A DNA stretch of 64,000 nt from Bradyrhizobium iriomotense (GTDB taxonomy: Bacteria; Pseudomonadota; Alphaproteobacteria; Rhizobiales; Xanthobacteraceae), in contig NZ_JAFCJZ010000029.1 of assembly GCF_018130765.1 (NCBI RefSeq), positions 47,781-111,780 of the forward strand. The letters run 5' to 3'. The notes beneath the pieces were generated by a model. The model did not search any database, was not told the origin of the DNA, and was given only the letters and a program-made list of their open reading frames with translations. Every line of letters starts with the position of its first letter. The stretch's first letter is position 1. Positions 8,474-17,302 of this stretch are shown piece by piece. Made by a program: the position numbers and the translations under genes.

Positions 8474-9202
8474 CTATTGTTCCTTGTCCTTGCCCGACAT
8501 GATGTCGAAATAGGTCCGCCGCGACTTGTCCGGCCCGGCGCCATAGGCGTAGTTCGGCGACGGCGTCTGGTAGCCCGGCGGCGGCTCGACCAGCGACTGA
8601 CGCGGCGGCTCCGACTCGAACTTCTTTTCTTCGGAGCCGTTGCCGCCCTTCATCATGTTCCACAGACCACCGGAGAAACCGAGCTGGGCGGGGCTGAGCG
8701 AGGGGTTGCCGTTGGTGCCCGGCTGGATCGGGTCATTGCTCGTGCGTTCCGGGGCGGCGACCTGGCCGGCCTTCATCTCGGCGGGCGTCAGCGGCCGGGC
8801 CGCCTGCCAGCTCTCCGTCGCCTTGACGGCCTTTTTCCGCTGGGCGATCGCTTCCTTGCGGCGCTTCTCGTCGGGGTCCTTCGGCCAGTTCGGCGCGTTC
8901 TTGGCTTCGGTCCCGGCGGGCGGCGGCAGGTCGAGCTTGGGCGGCACCACCAGCGGGGAGCGCTCGCGGTACTCGATACCCTTCTTCTCCATGCTCTTGG
9001 CGCCGATGCCGGACATCAGGTTATCGATGAGCTTCTCTTCGAAGGTCATGTCGTCGTCATCGTCGCCGTCGTCGCCGGCGCGGGCCGCGCCTGCCGCCAT
9101 GACGAGACCGATGCCGAGCGCGACGGCGGACAATTTCAATGCCTGCCAGAACCCCGACCGGGGATCTCGAACCATCGAACCGCTGGTCTTCGAGCTGCGC
9201 AT
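8474..9202 (-). CDS. Exported hypothetical protein, Pro-rich
   Basis: The 242-residue protein begins MRSSKTSGSMVRDPRSGFWQ and has one hydrophobic segment (LKLSAVALGIGLVMAAGAARA) that is a signal peptide or anchor. An acidic run (DDGDDDDD) and a polar, Pro- and Lys-rich body follow. I recognise no domain. The ATG at 9202 was chosen over an upstream open stretch because the basic-hydrophobic signal begins there. It sits between lspA and the M16 pair on the same strand and may be co-transcribed with them. Its Asp-rich patch could bind metal, but that is only a possibility. Confidence 0.75.
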   Translation of the reverse strand: MRSSKTSGSMVRDPRSGFWQALKLSAVALGIGLVMAAGAARAGDDGDDDDDMTFEEKLIDNLMSGIGAKSMEKKGIEYRERSPLVVPPKLDLPPPAGTEAKNAPNWPKDPDEKRRKEAIAQRKKAVKATESWQAARPLTPAEMKAGQVAAPERTSNDPIQPGTNGNPSLSPAQLGFSGGLWNMMKGGNGSEEKKFESEPPRQSLVEPPPGYQTPSPNYAYGAGPDKSRRTYFDIMSGKDKEQ

Positions 9203-9298
9203 CACTGTACCTGTTCCAAATTGTGGCAGTTTGCCGCTCGCACGCGGCTTAAACCCTCGCAAAAGCAAGGTTCCACCTGCCGGTCGTATCGGCCGGGA

Positions 9299-9793
9299 TC
9301 AGGGCGCTTTTGCGGCGGGTACCCCCAGGAAGGAATCATACAATAGCCCCGCCACCCCAGCAACGATGGCCACGTCCGCGAGGTTAAACACGTACCAATT
9401 ATAGGTATTTCCGCCGATATCGATGTGAAACAGGGCGAAATCGACCACCGCGCCATAGGCCAGGCGGTCGATGCCGTTACCGATAGCGCCCCCGATGATC
9501 AGACCGAGCGCGATCGTGGCGAGCAGGGTGTGCGAGCGGGCCATCCAGATCGCCAGCGCGACCACCGCAACGGCCTTGACCGCCATCAGCGCGATCTGCG
9601 CCGCCTGGCCGTCGTTCTGGAGCCAGCCGAAGCTGATGCCGATGTTCCAGGCCAGCACGAGGTCGAAGAACGGCGTGACCTTCACCACGCCGCGACGGGC
9701 GAGGTCGAATCCGTTCAACAGCCAGAGTTTTGAGGCCTGGTCGAGGATGACCGTGACCACGGCCGCGAGGATGCCGGCGCGGAGCGGGGTCAT
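9299..9793 (-). CDS. lspA: Lipoprotein signal peptidase (signal peptidase II)
   Basis: LspA removes the signal peptide from diacylated prolipoproteins in the inner membrane. The 164-residue protein has four hydrophobic segments and the conserved blocks ILDQASKLW, GNGIDRLAYGAVVDF and FNLADVAI. The last two carry the two catalytic aspartates. It starts 11 bp after ileS ends, the usual ribF-ileS-lspA order. Its partner enzyme Lgt is encoded at 45.5 kb in this window. Confidence 0.96.
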   Translation of the reverse strand: MTPLRAGILAAVVTVILDQASKLWLLNGFDLARRGVVKVTPFFDLVLAWNIGISFGWLQNDGQAAQIALMAVKAVAVVALAIWMARSHTLLATIALGLIIGGAIGNGIDRLAYGAVVDFALFHIDIGGNTYNWYVFNLADVAIVAGVAGLLYDSFLGVPAAKAP

Positions 9794-9803
9794 GGCTGGC
9801 CGA

Positions 9804-12800
9804 TCAGACGCTCACGCCCAGCGCCTTCCACTCGCGCAGCGCCTTCGCGTCGCGCGGGGTGACGTCGGGATATTCGGGGTCTTCGCCGACCGTCGGCGAG
9901 ATTTTCCAGGAGCGGGCGCATTTGGTGCCGACGGCCTTCTCGACCACGACGGCAACGCCGGGCACGGCATCGAGACGGAACGCCGAAGCCGGCGCCTCGC
10001 CCTCACGCACCTCGTAATTCGAGGTGATGCAGATTTCGGCGAGGTCGGTGTCGAACAGCGTCATCAGCACGTTCCGGTCGGCGACATAGATCACCGGCGA
10101 AGCCTCGAGCGAGGAGCCGATGTTCTTGGCGGCGCGTTCGAGCTCGAGCGCGCCGGTGACGACGCGGCGGACGTCGCGGATCATCTCCCATTTCGCGGCG
10201 AGCTTGTCGTCGAGGAATGCGTCCATTGCACCGGGGAACACCGTGAGATGGACTGACGGTTCGGCCTGCGGCCTGTACATCCGCCAGGCCTCCTCGGCGG
10301 TGAAGCTCAGAATCGGAGCGAGCCACTTCAGGACGGACTCGCACAACAGATCGATCGTCGTCAGCGCCGCCCTGCGCGCTGGCGAGGACGGCGGATCGCA
10401 ATACAGGGTGTCCTTGCGGATGTCGAAGTAGAAGGCCGACAGCTCGCTGTTCAGGAAAGCGGAGAGCGTGGCGACGACGGTCTTGTAGTCGAACACGGTG
10501 TAAGCCGAACGAATGACGGCGGCCCGCTTTGCAAGCTCGTGCAGCATCAGCCGTTCGAGCTCGGGCATCTCGGCATGAGCGACCTTCTCGCTCGCCTTGA
10601 AGTGATGCAGCGTTCCGAGCATCCAGCGGACCGTGTTGCGCAGCTTGCGATAGGTCTCGATCGTGTTCTTCAGGATCTCCGGGCCGATGCGCTGGTCGTC
10701 GGCATAGTCGGTGGCGCAGACCCAGAGGCGCAGGATGTCCGCGCCCGAATCCTTGATCACCTTCTGCGGCTCGACGGTGTTGCCGATCGACTTCGACATC
10801 TTGCGGCCGTTCTCGTCGAGCGTGAAGCCGTGGGTGAGCACGATGTCGTAGGGCGCGCGGCCGCGCGTGCCGGCGCTTTCCAGCAGCGAGGAATGAAACC
10901 AGCCGCGATGCTGGTCGCTGCCTTCCAGATACATCACGGTGTCGTTGCCGCCGTCGACCTTGCGGACGATGTTGCCGAGCTGCGGGAAGTTCTGGCGATC
11001 CTCGAGCACGAAGGCGTGCGTGGAGCCGGAATCGAACCAGACGTCGCAGATGTCGTCGACCTTCTTCCAGTCCTCACTCGCGCGCGAGCCAAGGAAGCGC
11101 TCGCGGGCGCCGTCCATGTACCAGGCGTCCGCGCCTTCCTCCATGAAGGCTTCGGTGATGCGCTGGTTGACGATCTCGTCCTGCAGGATCTCGGCCGAGC
11201 CGTCTGCCTTTTCGCGCACGAACACGGCGATCGGCACGCCCCAGGCGCGCTGGCGCGAGATCACCCAATCCGGGCGATTGGCGATCATGCCGTTGATGCG
11301 GTTCTCGCCCGACGGCGGCACCCATTGCGTGACCGAGATCGCATGCAGCGCGCGGGCGCGCAGCGTGTCGCCCTTCTTCGCATGGCCGTCCTCGCTGATG
11401 TCCTTGTCCATCGCGATGAACCATTGCGGCGTGTTGCGGAAGATCACCGGTTTCTTCGAGCGCCACGAATGCGGGTATTGGTGCTTGAGCCGGCCGCGCG
11501 CGAGCAGCTTGCCGCCCTCGATCAGCGCCTTGATCACGGCCTCGTTGGCATCGCCCTTCTCGCCCTTGTCGTTGAGCACGCGCTTGCCGGTGAAGCCGGG
11601 GGCCTGTGCGGTATAGGCGCCGTTCTCGTCGACGGTGTAGGGGATCGCGGTCGAGATGCCGCGCGCATCGAGCTCGCGGGTGTTGGCCATCCAGACGTCG
11701 AAGTCCTCGCGGCCATGGCTCGGCGCGGTGTGCACGAAGCCGGTGCCGGTATCGTCGGTGACATGTTCGCCGGCGAGCAGCGGCACGATGAACTCGTAAC
11801 CGCCGCCGAGGCCACGCAAGGGGTGGGCGCATTCGACGGCATCCAGCGTGTCGCCGGGAATGTCGCGCACCTTCTCGTAAGCCGTGACGCGCGCCTGCTT
11901 GAACACGTCTGCCGCCAGCGCCTCGGCCAGGATCAGGAGATCGCCGTTCCTGGCCCAGTTGTCCGCGGGCGCATCCGTCACCTTGTAGAGGCCGTAGGCG
12001 ATCTTCGGCGAGAACGAGATGGCGCGGTTGCCCGGCAGCGTCCAGGGCGTGGTGGTCCAGATCACGACGCTGGCGGAAGCCAGCACGCCATGCGCGGGCG
12101 AGGTGACCGGGAATTTCACCCAGACCATGTCGCTTGTGTAGTCCTCGTACTCGACCTCGGCCTCGGCCAGCGCGGTCTTCTCGACCACGCTCCACATCAC
12201 CGGCTTGGAGCCGCGATAGAGCGTGCCGTTGGCGGCGAACTTCATCAGCTCGCGCGCGATCTGCGCTTCGGCCGGATAGGTCATCGTCTGGTAGGGATGA
12301 TCCCAGTCGCCGATGATGCCGAGCCGCTTGAATTCCTCGCGCTGCACGTTGATCCAGTGCGTCGCATAGGCGCGGCACTCCTTTCGGAAGGCCACCATCG
12401 CGGTGGAGTCGCGGAAATCGGGCTTCTGCTTGCCCTTCTTGCGGTAGTTCTCCTCCTCGATCTTCCATTCGATCGGCAGGCCGTGGCAGTCCCAGCCCGG
12501 CACATAGTTGGAGTCGAAACCGAGCATCTGCTGGCTCTTGGTCACGACGTCCTTGAGGATCTTGTTCAGCGCATGCCCGATATGGATGTTGCCGTTGGCG
12601 TAGGGCGGGCCGTCATGCAGCACGAATTTGGCGCGGCCTTCGGCTTCCTTGCGCAGCTTGTCGTAGAGGCCGATGTCGTTCCAGTATTTCAGGATCTCCG
12701 GCTCGCGCTGCGGCAGGCCGGCGCGCATCGGGAATTCGGTCTGCGGCAGGAACAGGGTTTTGGAATAGTCGTTGACTTCAGACTTTTGGGACTTCTGCGG

Positions 12801-12812
12801 CTTTTCGGACAT
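9804..12812 (-). CDS. ileS: Isoleucyl-tRNA synthetase
   Basis: This 1002-residue class I synthetase charges tRNA-Ile. The signature HIGH is at residues 77-80 and KMSKS follows TLDENGR in the C-terminal half of the catalytic domain. An editing (CP1) domain lies between them. At the C-terminus the usual two-CxxC zinc ribbon of bacterial IleS is reduced to a single Cys (KCARSWKI near residue 965). An N-terminal Lys/Gln/Ser-rich lead of about 15 residues precedes the conserved start. It lies between ribF and lspA. Confidence 0.97.
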   Translation of the reverse strand: MSEKPQKSQKSEVNDYSKTLFLPQTEFPMRAGLPQREPEILKYWNDIGLYDKLRKEAEGRAKFVLHDGPPYANGNIHIGHALNKILKDVVTKSQQMLGFDSNYVPGWDCHGLPIEWKIEEENYRKKGKQKPDFRDSTAMVAFRKECRAYATHWINVQREEFKRLGIIGDWDHPYQTMTYPAEAQIARELMKFAANGTLYRGSKPVMWSVVEKTALAEAEVEYEDYTSDMVWVKFPVTSPAHGVLASASVVIWTTTPWTLPGNRAISFSPKIAYGLYKVTDAPADNWARNGDLLILAEALAADVFKQARVTAYEKVRDIPGDTLDAVECAHPLRGLGGGYEFIVPLLAGEHVTDDTGTGFVHTAPSHGREDFDVWMANTRELDARGISTAIPYTVDENGAYTAQAPGFTGKRVLNDKGEKGDANEAVIKALIEGGKLLARGRLKHQYPHSWRSKKPVIFRNTPQWFIAMDKDISEDGHAKKGDTLRARALHAISVTQWVPPSGENRINGMIANRPDWVISRQRAWGVPIAVFVREKADGSAEILQDEIVNQRITEAFMEEGADAWYMDGARERFLGSRASEDWKKVDDICDVWFDSGSTHAFVLEDRQNFPQLGNIVRKVDGGNDTVMYLEGSDQHRGWFHSSLLESAGTRGRAPYDIVLTHGFTLDENGRKMSKSIGNTVEPQKVIKDSGADILRLWVCATDYADDQRIGPEILKNTIETYRKLRNTVRWMLGTLHHFKASEKVAHAEMPELERLMLHELAKRAAVIRSAYTVFDYKTVVATLSAFLNSELSAFYFDIRKDTLYCDPPSSPARRAALTTIDLLCESVLKWLAPILSFTAEEAWRMYRPQAEPSVHLTVFPGAMDAFLDDKLAAKWEMIRDVRRVVTGALELERAAKNIGSSLEASPVIYVADRNVLMTLFDTDLAEICITSNYEVREGEAPASAFRLDAVPGVAVVVEKAVGTKCARSWKISPTVGEDPEYPDVTPRDAKALREWKALGVSV

Positions 12813-13016
12813 GAGGATGACTGGCTCGGAAGGGCGCGGGAACGGATGGCGACATGGAATCGCGGGGGTGAAACGACAAAATCCCGGTCTTGCGCCGAGC
12901 CAAAAGCTCAGGCGGAAGCCGGGCCGCTAATCCCTATGATGCGCCGCGCAAACATGGGCTCTCCATAGCAGCCGGGCGGAGGAAGCGCAAAGGTCCGGCA
13001 GAGGCGGTTTTCGGCC

Positions 13017-13988
13017 TCAATCGACCGCGCCGAGCCGCGGAAACGCATCCGGGGCGGCGGCCAGGATCGTGCGGGCGCGGGCGGAATCGTCGTCCATCTG
13101 GCGGATCAGGGCCTCCAGACTGTCGAATTTCAGCTCCTCGCGGATGAAGCCGACAAAGGCGCAGTCCAGCGTCTGCCCATAGAGGTCGCCCTTGAAGTCG
13201 AACAGGAAGATTTCGAGCAGGGGAGCGCCATTATCAAAGGTCGGACGGCGGCCGAAGCTGGCCACCCCGTCCAGGCGCTCAGGCCCGCGGCCGACCCGGA
13301 CCGCGTAGATGCCGTGCTTGAGGCCGCAATTGGCGTCCAGGCGGATGTTGGCGGTGGGATAACCGAGGTCGCGGCCGCGCTTCTCGCCATGGATCACCTC
13401 GCCGGTGACGAACCAGGGCGCGCCCAGCATGGTGGTGGCCTCGTCGAGCTGGCCCTCGGCGAGCGCGATCCGGATGGCGCTGGAGGACACCGGCCGCTCG
13501 TCGATATCGACATGCGGCTGTACGTCGACCTCGATGCCGAGGCGGGGTGCCTCGTTCACAAGCAGGCCTGGCGAGCCGACCCGCCCCTTGCCGAAATGGA
13601 AGTCGTAGCCGACTGCGATGCCGCTGACGCCAAGGCGCCGGATCAGGTCATGGTGAATGAAGTCTTGCGCGCTGGTGCCGGCCCTTGCCTTGTCGAACGT
13701 CATGACCACGGCGCCGGCGAGCCCGGTGCCGGCCAGTAGCCGCAGCTTGGCCCGCTCGTCCGTCAGGCGGAATTGCGGGGTGTTGGGGCTGAAAAACCGC
13801 CGCGGATGCGGCTCGAAGGTCAATGCCAGCGCAGGGCGGCCATGCGTCCGGCCCATTTCCAGGGCGGCGGCGATGACGGCCCGGTGGCCGAGATGAACCC
13901 CGTCGAAATTGCCCATGGCGACCACGGCGCCCCGGGGAATAGCGGAATCCGGCGTGCTGTCGCGAATAACGGTAAATTGCGGGGCCAT
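13017..13988 (-). CDS. ribF: Bifunctional riboflavin kinase / FAD synthetase
   Basis: RibF converts riboflavin to FMN and then to FAD. The N-terminal nucleotidyltransferase half shows AMGNFDGVHLGHRAVI with the HxGH motif. The C-terminal flavokinase half shows GYPTANIRLD and the catalytic-region segment LLEIFLFDFKGDLYG. At 323 residues it has normal length. It is the first gene of the ribF-ileS-lspA group, with about 200 bp before ileS, so ileS may also have its own promoter. Confidence 0.96.
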   Translation of the reverse strand: MAPQFTVIRDSTPDSAIPRGAVVAMGNFDGVHLGHRAVIAAALEMGRTHGRPALALTFEPHPRRFFSPNTPQFRLTDERAKLRLLAGTGLAGAVVMTFDKARAGTSAQDFIHHDLIRRLGVSGIAVGYDFHFGKGRVGSPGLLVNEAPRLGIEVDVQPHVDIDERPVSSSAIRIALAEGQLDEATTMLGAPWFVTGEVIHGEKRGRDLGYPTANIRLDANCGLKHGIYAVRVGRGPERLDGVASFGRRPTFDNGAPLLEIFLFDFKGDLYGQTLDCAFVGFIREELKFDSLEALIRQMDDDSARARTILAAAPDAFPRLGAVD

Positions 13989-14219
13989 CAGGGGAATTCT
14001 CGAACCGGCGGGACCGGCCGGGACCGTGGCTTGAGCCGCCCGATGAAGTCAAGCGGGGAAAGAGGGCCTGATTGAACACGATTTCAATTCTTCGGGGGCG
14101 GCCCCAGTTAACGCGCTGTTTAACGCCTTGGTGCTAGTCCTTGGAACGTGGAACTGCACGGGCCTCCCGCCTGGCAGGTCCGATCGTAATATTCCTGGGT
14201 ATGCGTTGGGGGAGTCGAG

Positions 14220-14615
14220 ATGGCGGTTGATTTGTCGATGTCGGTTCTGGTGGTTGATGACTACAGCACCATGATCCGAATCATCAGGAATCTGCTGAAG
14301 CAGCTTGGCTTTGAGAATATCGATGATGCCAGCGACGGTTCGGCGGCGCTGAACAAGATGCGCGGCAAGAAGTACGGGCTCGTGATCTCCGACTGGAACA
14401 TGGAGCCGATGACGGGTTACGACCTGCTGCGCGAAGTGCGCGCGGATCCGAACCTCGCCACCACGCCCTTCATCATGATCACGGCGGAATCGAAGACCGA
14501 GAACGTGATCGCGGCCAAGAAGGCCGGCGTGAACAATTATATCGTCAAGCCGTTCAACGCGGCGACGCTGAAGACCAAGATCGAAGCGGTCTTCCCGGAC
14601 ATGGCGAGCGCGTAA
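14220..14615 (+). CDS. CheY-like single-domain response regulator
   Basis: The 131-residue receiver domain has the acidic pocket VVDDY, the phospho-acceptor Asp58 (ISDWNM), Thr88 (MITAES) and Lys110 (IVKPFN). It has no output domain, so it acts by binding a partner, most likely the flagellar switch or a phosphorelay protein. It closely resembles alphaproteobacterial CheY. No chemotaxis gene lies nearby, so it is an orphan here. GGGGGAG precedes the ATG. Upstream at 14108-14123 is TTAA-N8-TTAA, one base wider than a CtrA box. Confidence 0.9.
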   Translation: MAVDLSMSVLVVDDYSTMIRIIRNLLKQLGFENIDDASDGSAALNKMRGKKYGLVISDWNMEPMTGYDLLREVRADPNLATTPFIMITAESKTENVIAAKKAGVNNYIVKPFNAATLKTKIEAVFPDMASA

Positions 14616-14646
14616 GCGCGATCGAAACTATTCAGTGAATTCGGAG

Positions 14647-14671
14647 AGCCCGGGCTTTGTCCCGGGCTTTC
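14647..14671 (+). terminator. Terminator hairpin after the CheY-like gene
   Basis: AGCCCGGG pairs with CCCGGGCT across a six-base loop and is followed by a short T run (TTC TG). It lies 31 bases after the stop codon. Confidence 0.8.
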
Positions 14672-14683
14672 TGTGTTGGGATT

Positions 14684-14783
14684 GTCATTCCGGGGCGGTG
14701 CGCCAGCGCCGAACTATGGTGCGCGATTGCGCACCTGAGAATCTCGAGATTCCGGGTTCGCGCTTCGCGCGCCCCGGAATGAC
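14684..14783. repeat. Palindromic intergenic repeat, family D
   Basis: It opens GTCATTCCGGGGC and closes GCCCCGGAATGAC, with an inner palindrome GGTGCGCGATTGCGCACC and the motif GAATCTCGAGATTC. Close copies lie at 28493-28596 and 43466-43569, and a half copy at 56869-56910. Here it separates convergent genes. Confidence 0.85.
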
Positions 14784-14796
14784 AGAAGTTAGGCCA

Positions 14797-15651
14797 TCAC
14801 CACTTCAATTCGCGCATCAAGGCCTTCGGCGGGTGGCCGAACAATTCCATCACCGAGGCCGGGTCGAGCTGGTCGAGGCCTTCGAACTCCTCGGCATGGA
14901 TGCCGCGGGTGACGAAAAGGCAGTCGATGCCGAACTCGCGCGCGCCGGTAAGATCGGTGCGGACGGAATCGCCGATCGCCAACACCTTTTTCCGATCGAT
15001 CTGGTGGCCCTGGCGCTCGCCGGCAAGCCGCATGGCGCGCTCGTAGATCGGCCGGTGTGGCTTGCCGTAGAAGATCACCTCGCCGCCGAGCTCGCGGTAC
15101 AGCTCGGCGATCGCGCCGGCGCAATAGATCAGTCGGTCGCCGCGCTCCACCACGATGTCGGGGTTGGCGCAGACCAGCGTCAGCTTGCGCTCGCGCGCCT
15201 TCAGCATCATGCCGCGATAGTCTTCGGCGGTCTCGGTCTCGTCGTCATAGAGACCGGTGCAGACGATGTAGTCGGCTTCTTCCAGCGGTGCGGTCGTCGC
15301 ATCGAGGCCGCGGTAGATCGAGTTGTCACGCTCGGGGCCGAGCCAGAACATCTTGCGACCGGGATGCTCGGCGACATAGAGCCGGGTCAGGTCGCCCGAT
15401 GACACGATCGCGTCATAGGTCTCGTCGGCGACACCGAGCTTGCGCAGTTGCCGCTGCACGGAGTCGGCCGGGCGCGGCGCGTTGGTGATCAGGATCACCG
15501 TACCGCCACGGCTGCGATAGGTGTGCAGCGCCTCGCAGGCTTCGGGGAAGGATTCGAGGCCGTTGTGAACGACACCCCAGATGTCGCTGAGCACGACGTC
15601 GACGCCGCCCACGAGCTCGCGCAGGCTTTCGGCGAAATGCAGCGTGGTCAT
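14797..15651 (-). CDS. HAD-superfamily IIA hydrolase-like protein (TIGR01459 type)
   Basis: This 284-residue protein of the NagD-like HAD group has motif I at SDIWGVVHNG, motif II at LITNAP, and a C-terminal motif with Lys (YGKPHRPIY) and acids (IGDSVRTDL). Classical HAD phosphatases have DxD in motif I. Here the second Asp is Trp, as I recall for this alphaproteobacterial subgroup, so phosphatase activity is uncertain. The substrate is unknown. It is 15 bp downstream of the EAL-protein gene on the same strand and is probably co-transcribed. Confidence 0.85.
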   Translation of the reverse strand: MTTLHFAESLRELVGGVDVVLSDIWGVVHNGLESFPEACEALHTYRSRGGTVILITNAPRPADSVQRQLRKLGVADETYDAIVSSGDLTRLYVAEHPGRKMFWLGPERDNSIYRGLDATTAPLEEADYIVCTGLYDDETETAEDYRGMMLKARERKLTLVCANPDIVVERGDRLIYCAGAIAELYRELGGEVIFYGKPHRPIYERAMRLAGERQGHQIDRKKVLAIGDSVRTDLTGAREFGIDCLFVTRGIHAEEFEGLDQLDPASVMELFGHPPKALMRELKW

Positions 15652-15666
15652 GATGCGTGCGGCCGA

Positions 15667-17160
15667 TCAGATGCGGCGCGCGAGCGCCGCGTTGCCGGTA
15701 ATGCGCTGTGGCGAAGGCGCCGAAGGCGTCGCGCCTGAGCTTTGTGTGCCGGAGCCATTGGGTCCCTGAGTGTCCTGCGCCTGGTTGGGCGAGGCCACGC
15801 CGGTAGCAGATGCCCCCTCCGGCCGCAATGGCCGGGGCGGCGCGAACAGGAACCCCTGGCCGAACCGCACGTCATAATCGAGCAGATCGACCACGGCGCG
15901 CTCGCCCTCGATCCGCTCGGCGATCAGGTCGATGCCGAAGCGGCCGAGCAGGTCCGAGAGGTCGGACGGGTGGATGTCGGACGTCGAGGCCTGCCTGGGG
16001 TCGAGCAGCAGGGTGGCCGGCACCTTGATGAAGCGCACGCCGCGGTCGGCGAGCTCGCGCGGCTCGATCCGGAGATCCGTGACATGGTCGATCGAGAAGC
16101 GGAAACCGCGCTGGGCAAGCGCGGCGAGGTTCTCGGTCTCGGCCGGACCGAGATTGCGGAAGGTCGACTGCTTGAACTCCAGCACCAGTGACGGCGCCAG
16201 CGCCCGGTTGGCCTCGAGGAAGTCGAGGCATTGCGCGAAGGTGGTGGAATTGCCGAGCGTGGAGGCCGCGACGTTGCAGAACACGCCGACATCCTTGTTG
16301 CGCACCATCAGGCGCCGCAGCACCTGCACACAGCGCAGCATCACCATGTTGTCGATGCGCCCGATCAGCCCCGAGGCCTCGGCGATGCTGATGAAGTCCT
16401 CGGCAGCGATCAGCTGGTCGCGCTCGTCACGCACCCGCGTCACCGCCTCGTAGAACCGCACCTTGCGCTGCGGCAGCGTCACCATCGGCTGGAGGAAGAT
16501 GTCGATGCGGTTCTCGTCGATCGCGTTGCGCAGGGTCGCCAGCAATTGGGTCTGGTTGCGTCCGTTGGCGGCCTGGACCGCATTGGCGGTCTGGGTCTGA
16601 ACCGCCGCTGCCGGCCGCGGCTGCACCACGGGAGGCGGAGGGGCGGGGGAAAACGGCGGCGGCGCGGCCTGTCGCTCCTCGAACGGTGCGATCAGGTCGA
16701 TCGGCGCTTCCGGCTCCGCTCTCGCCGCCGGCGCTGCAGCAGGCCCAGGTGCGGCGCCGGCCAGCAGGTCCTCATGAGCCGACACGGTGGTGGCAAGCTG
16801 CCTGACCAGGCCGCCGAGCTCGTTGATCTCGCCGACCACCGACTGGATGCGGTCGGAATTGGTCGAATTGGACGAGGCGATGCGCCCCTCCATCGCCGCC
16901 AGCCGGCGGCCGAACTCGGCCACCTGGCGGGCGAGGTCGGCGGTGCCGCGGGAGAGATCAGCGATCTGGCCGCCGACGTCGCTGCGGTCGCGCAGCCGCA
17001 TCGACACCGCATTGTAGAGGATCAGGAAGGTCAGCGCGGTCAGCGCCACGATCGCGGATTCGGTTCCGCTGATGCCGGCGACCGCGTAGAGCACCAGCCC
17101 GAGCGAAGCCGCGACCAGAACCATGCAGATGGCGATGAAGATCGTCGAAATGCGAATCAT
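15667..17160 (-). CDS. Membrane protein with degenerate EAL domain
   Basis: The 497-residue protein has two N-terminal membrane segments (residues about 5-30 and 35-52), a likely coiled coil (about 60-130), a Pro/Ala-rich linker, and an EAL-like domain from about 210 to 450. EAL domains hydrolyse cyclic di-GMP using a set of acidic residues and a Lys. Here the EAL signature reads YEAVTR and DDFG is replaced by SIDHVTD. LVLEFKQS keeps its Glu, FIKVP keeps its Lys and AERIE keeps its Glu. Loss of the DDFG metal pair suggests a c-di-GMP sensor or scaffold rather than an active phosphodiesterase. There is no GGDEF domain. Confidence 0.87.
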   Translation of the reverse strand: MIRISTIFIAICMVLVAASLGLVLYAVAGISGTESAIVALTALTFLILYNAVSMRLRDRSDVGGQIADLSRGTADLARQVAEFGRRLAAMEGRIASSNSTNSDRIQSVVGEINELGGLVRQLATTVSAHEDLLAGAAPGPAAAPAARAEPEAPIDLIAPFEERQAAPPPFSPAPPPPVVQPRPAAAVQTQTANAVQAANGRNQTQLLATLRNAIDENRIDIFLQPMVTLPQRKVRFYEAVTRVRDERDQLIAAEDFISIAEASGLIGRIDNMVMLRCVQVLRRLMVRNKDVGVFCNVAASTLGNSTTFAQCLDFLEANRALAPSLVLEFKQSTFRNLGPAETENLAALAQRGFRFSIDHVTDLRIEPRELADRGVRFIKVPATLLLDPRQASTSDIHPSDLSDLLGRFGIDLIAERIEGERAVVDLLDYDVRFGQGFLFAPPRPLRPEGASATGVASPNQAQDTQGPNGSGTQSSGATPSAPSPQRITGNAALARRI

Positions 17161-17302
17161 GCCGCGCGTTACGCCTCAAGAGCTGGAAGCCTCACCCGGG
17201 AAAACACGGGCCGCTGTGCGACCCCGTCACGCCTCATGCTCCCCCAAGCCGCAGAAGCTTAACATCATTGTTGATTCGAGGGGATAGCAGCCTGTTCGGG
17301 CT

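Noticed and set aside
10539..12968. 809-codon + strand frame
   Set aside because: It is the antisense shadow of ileS, a product of high GC content; it has no ribosome site or recognisable motif.
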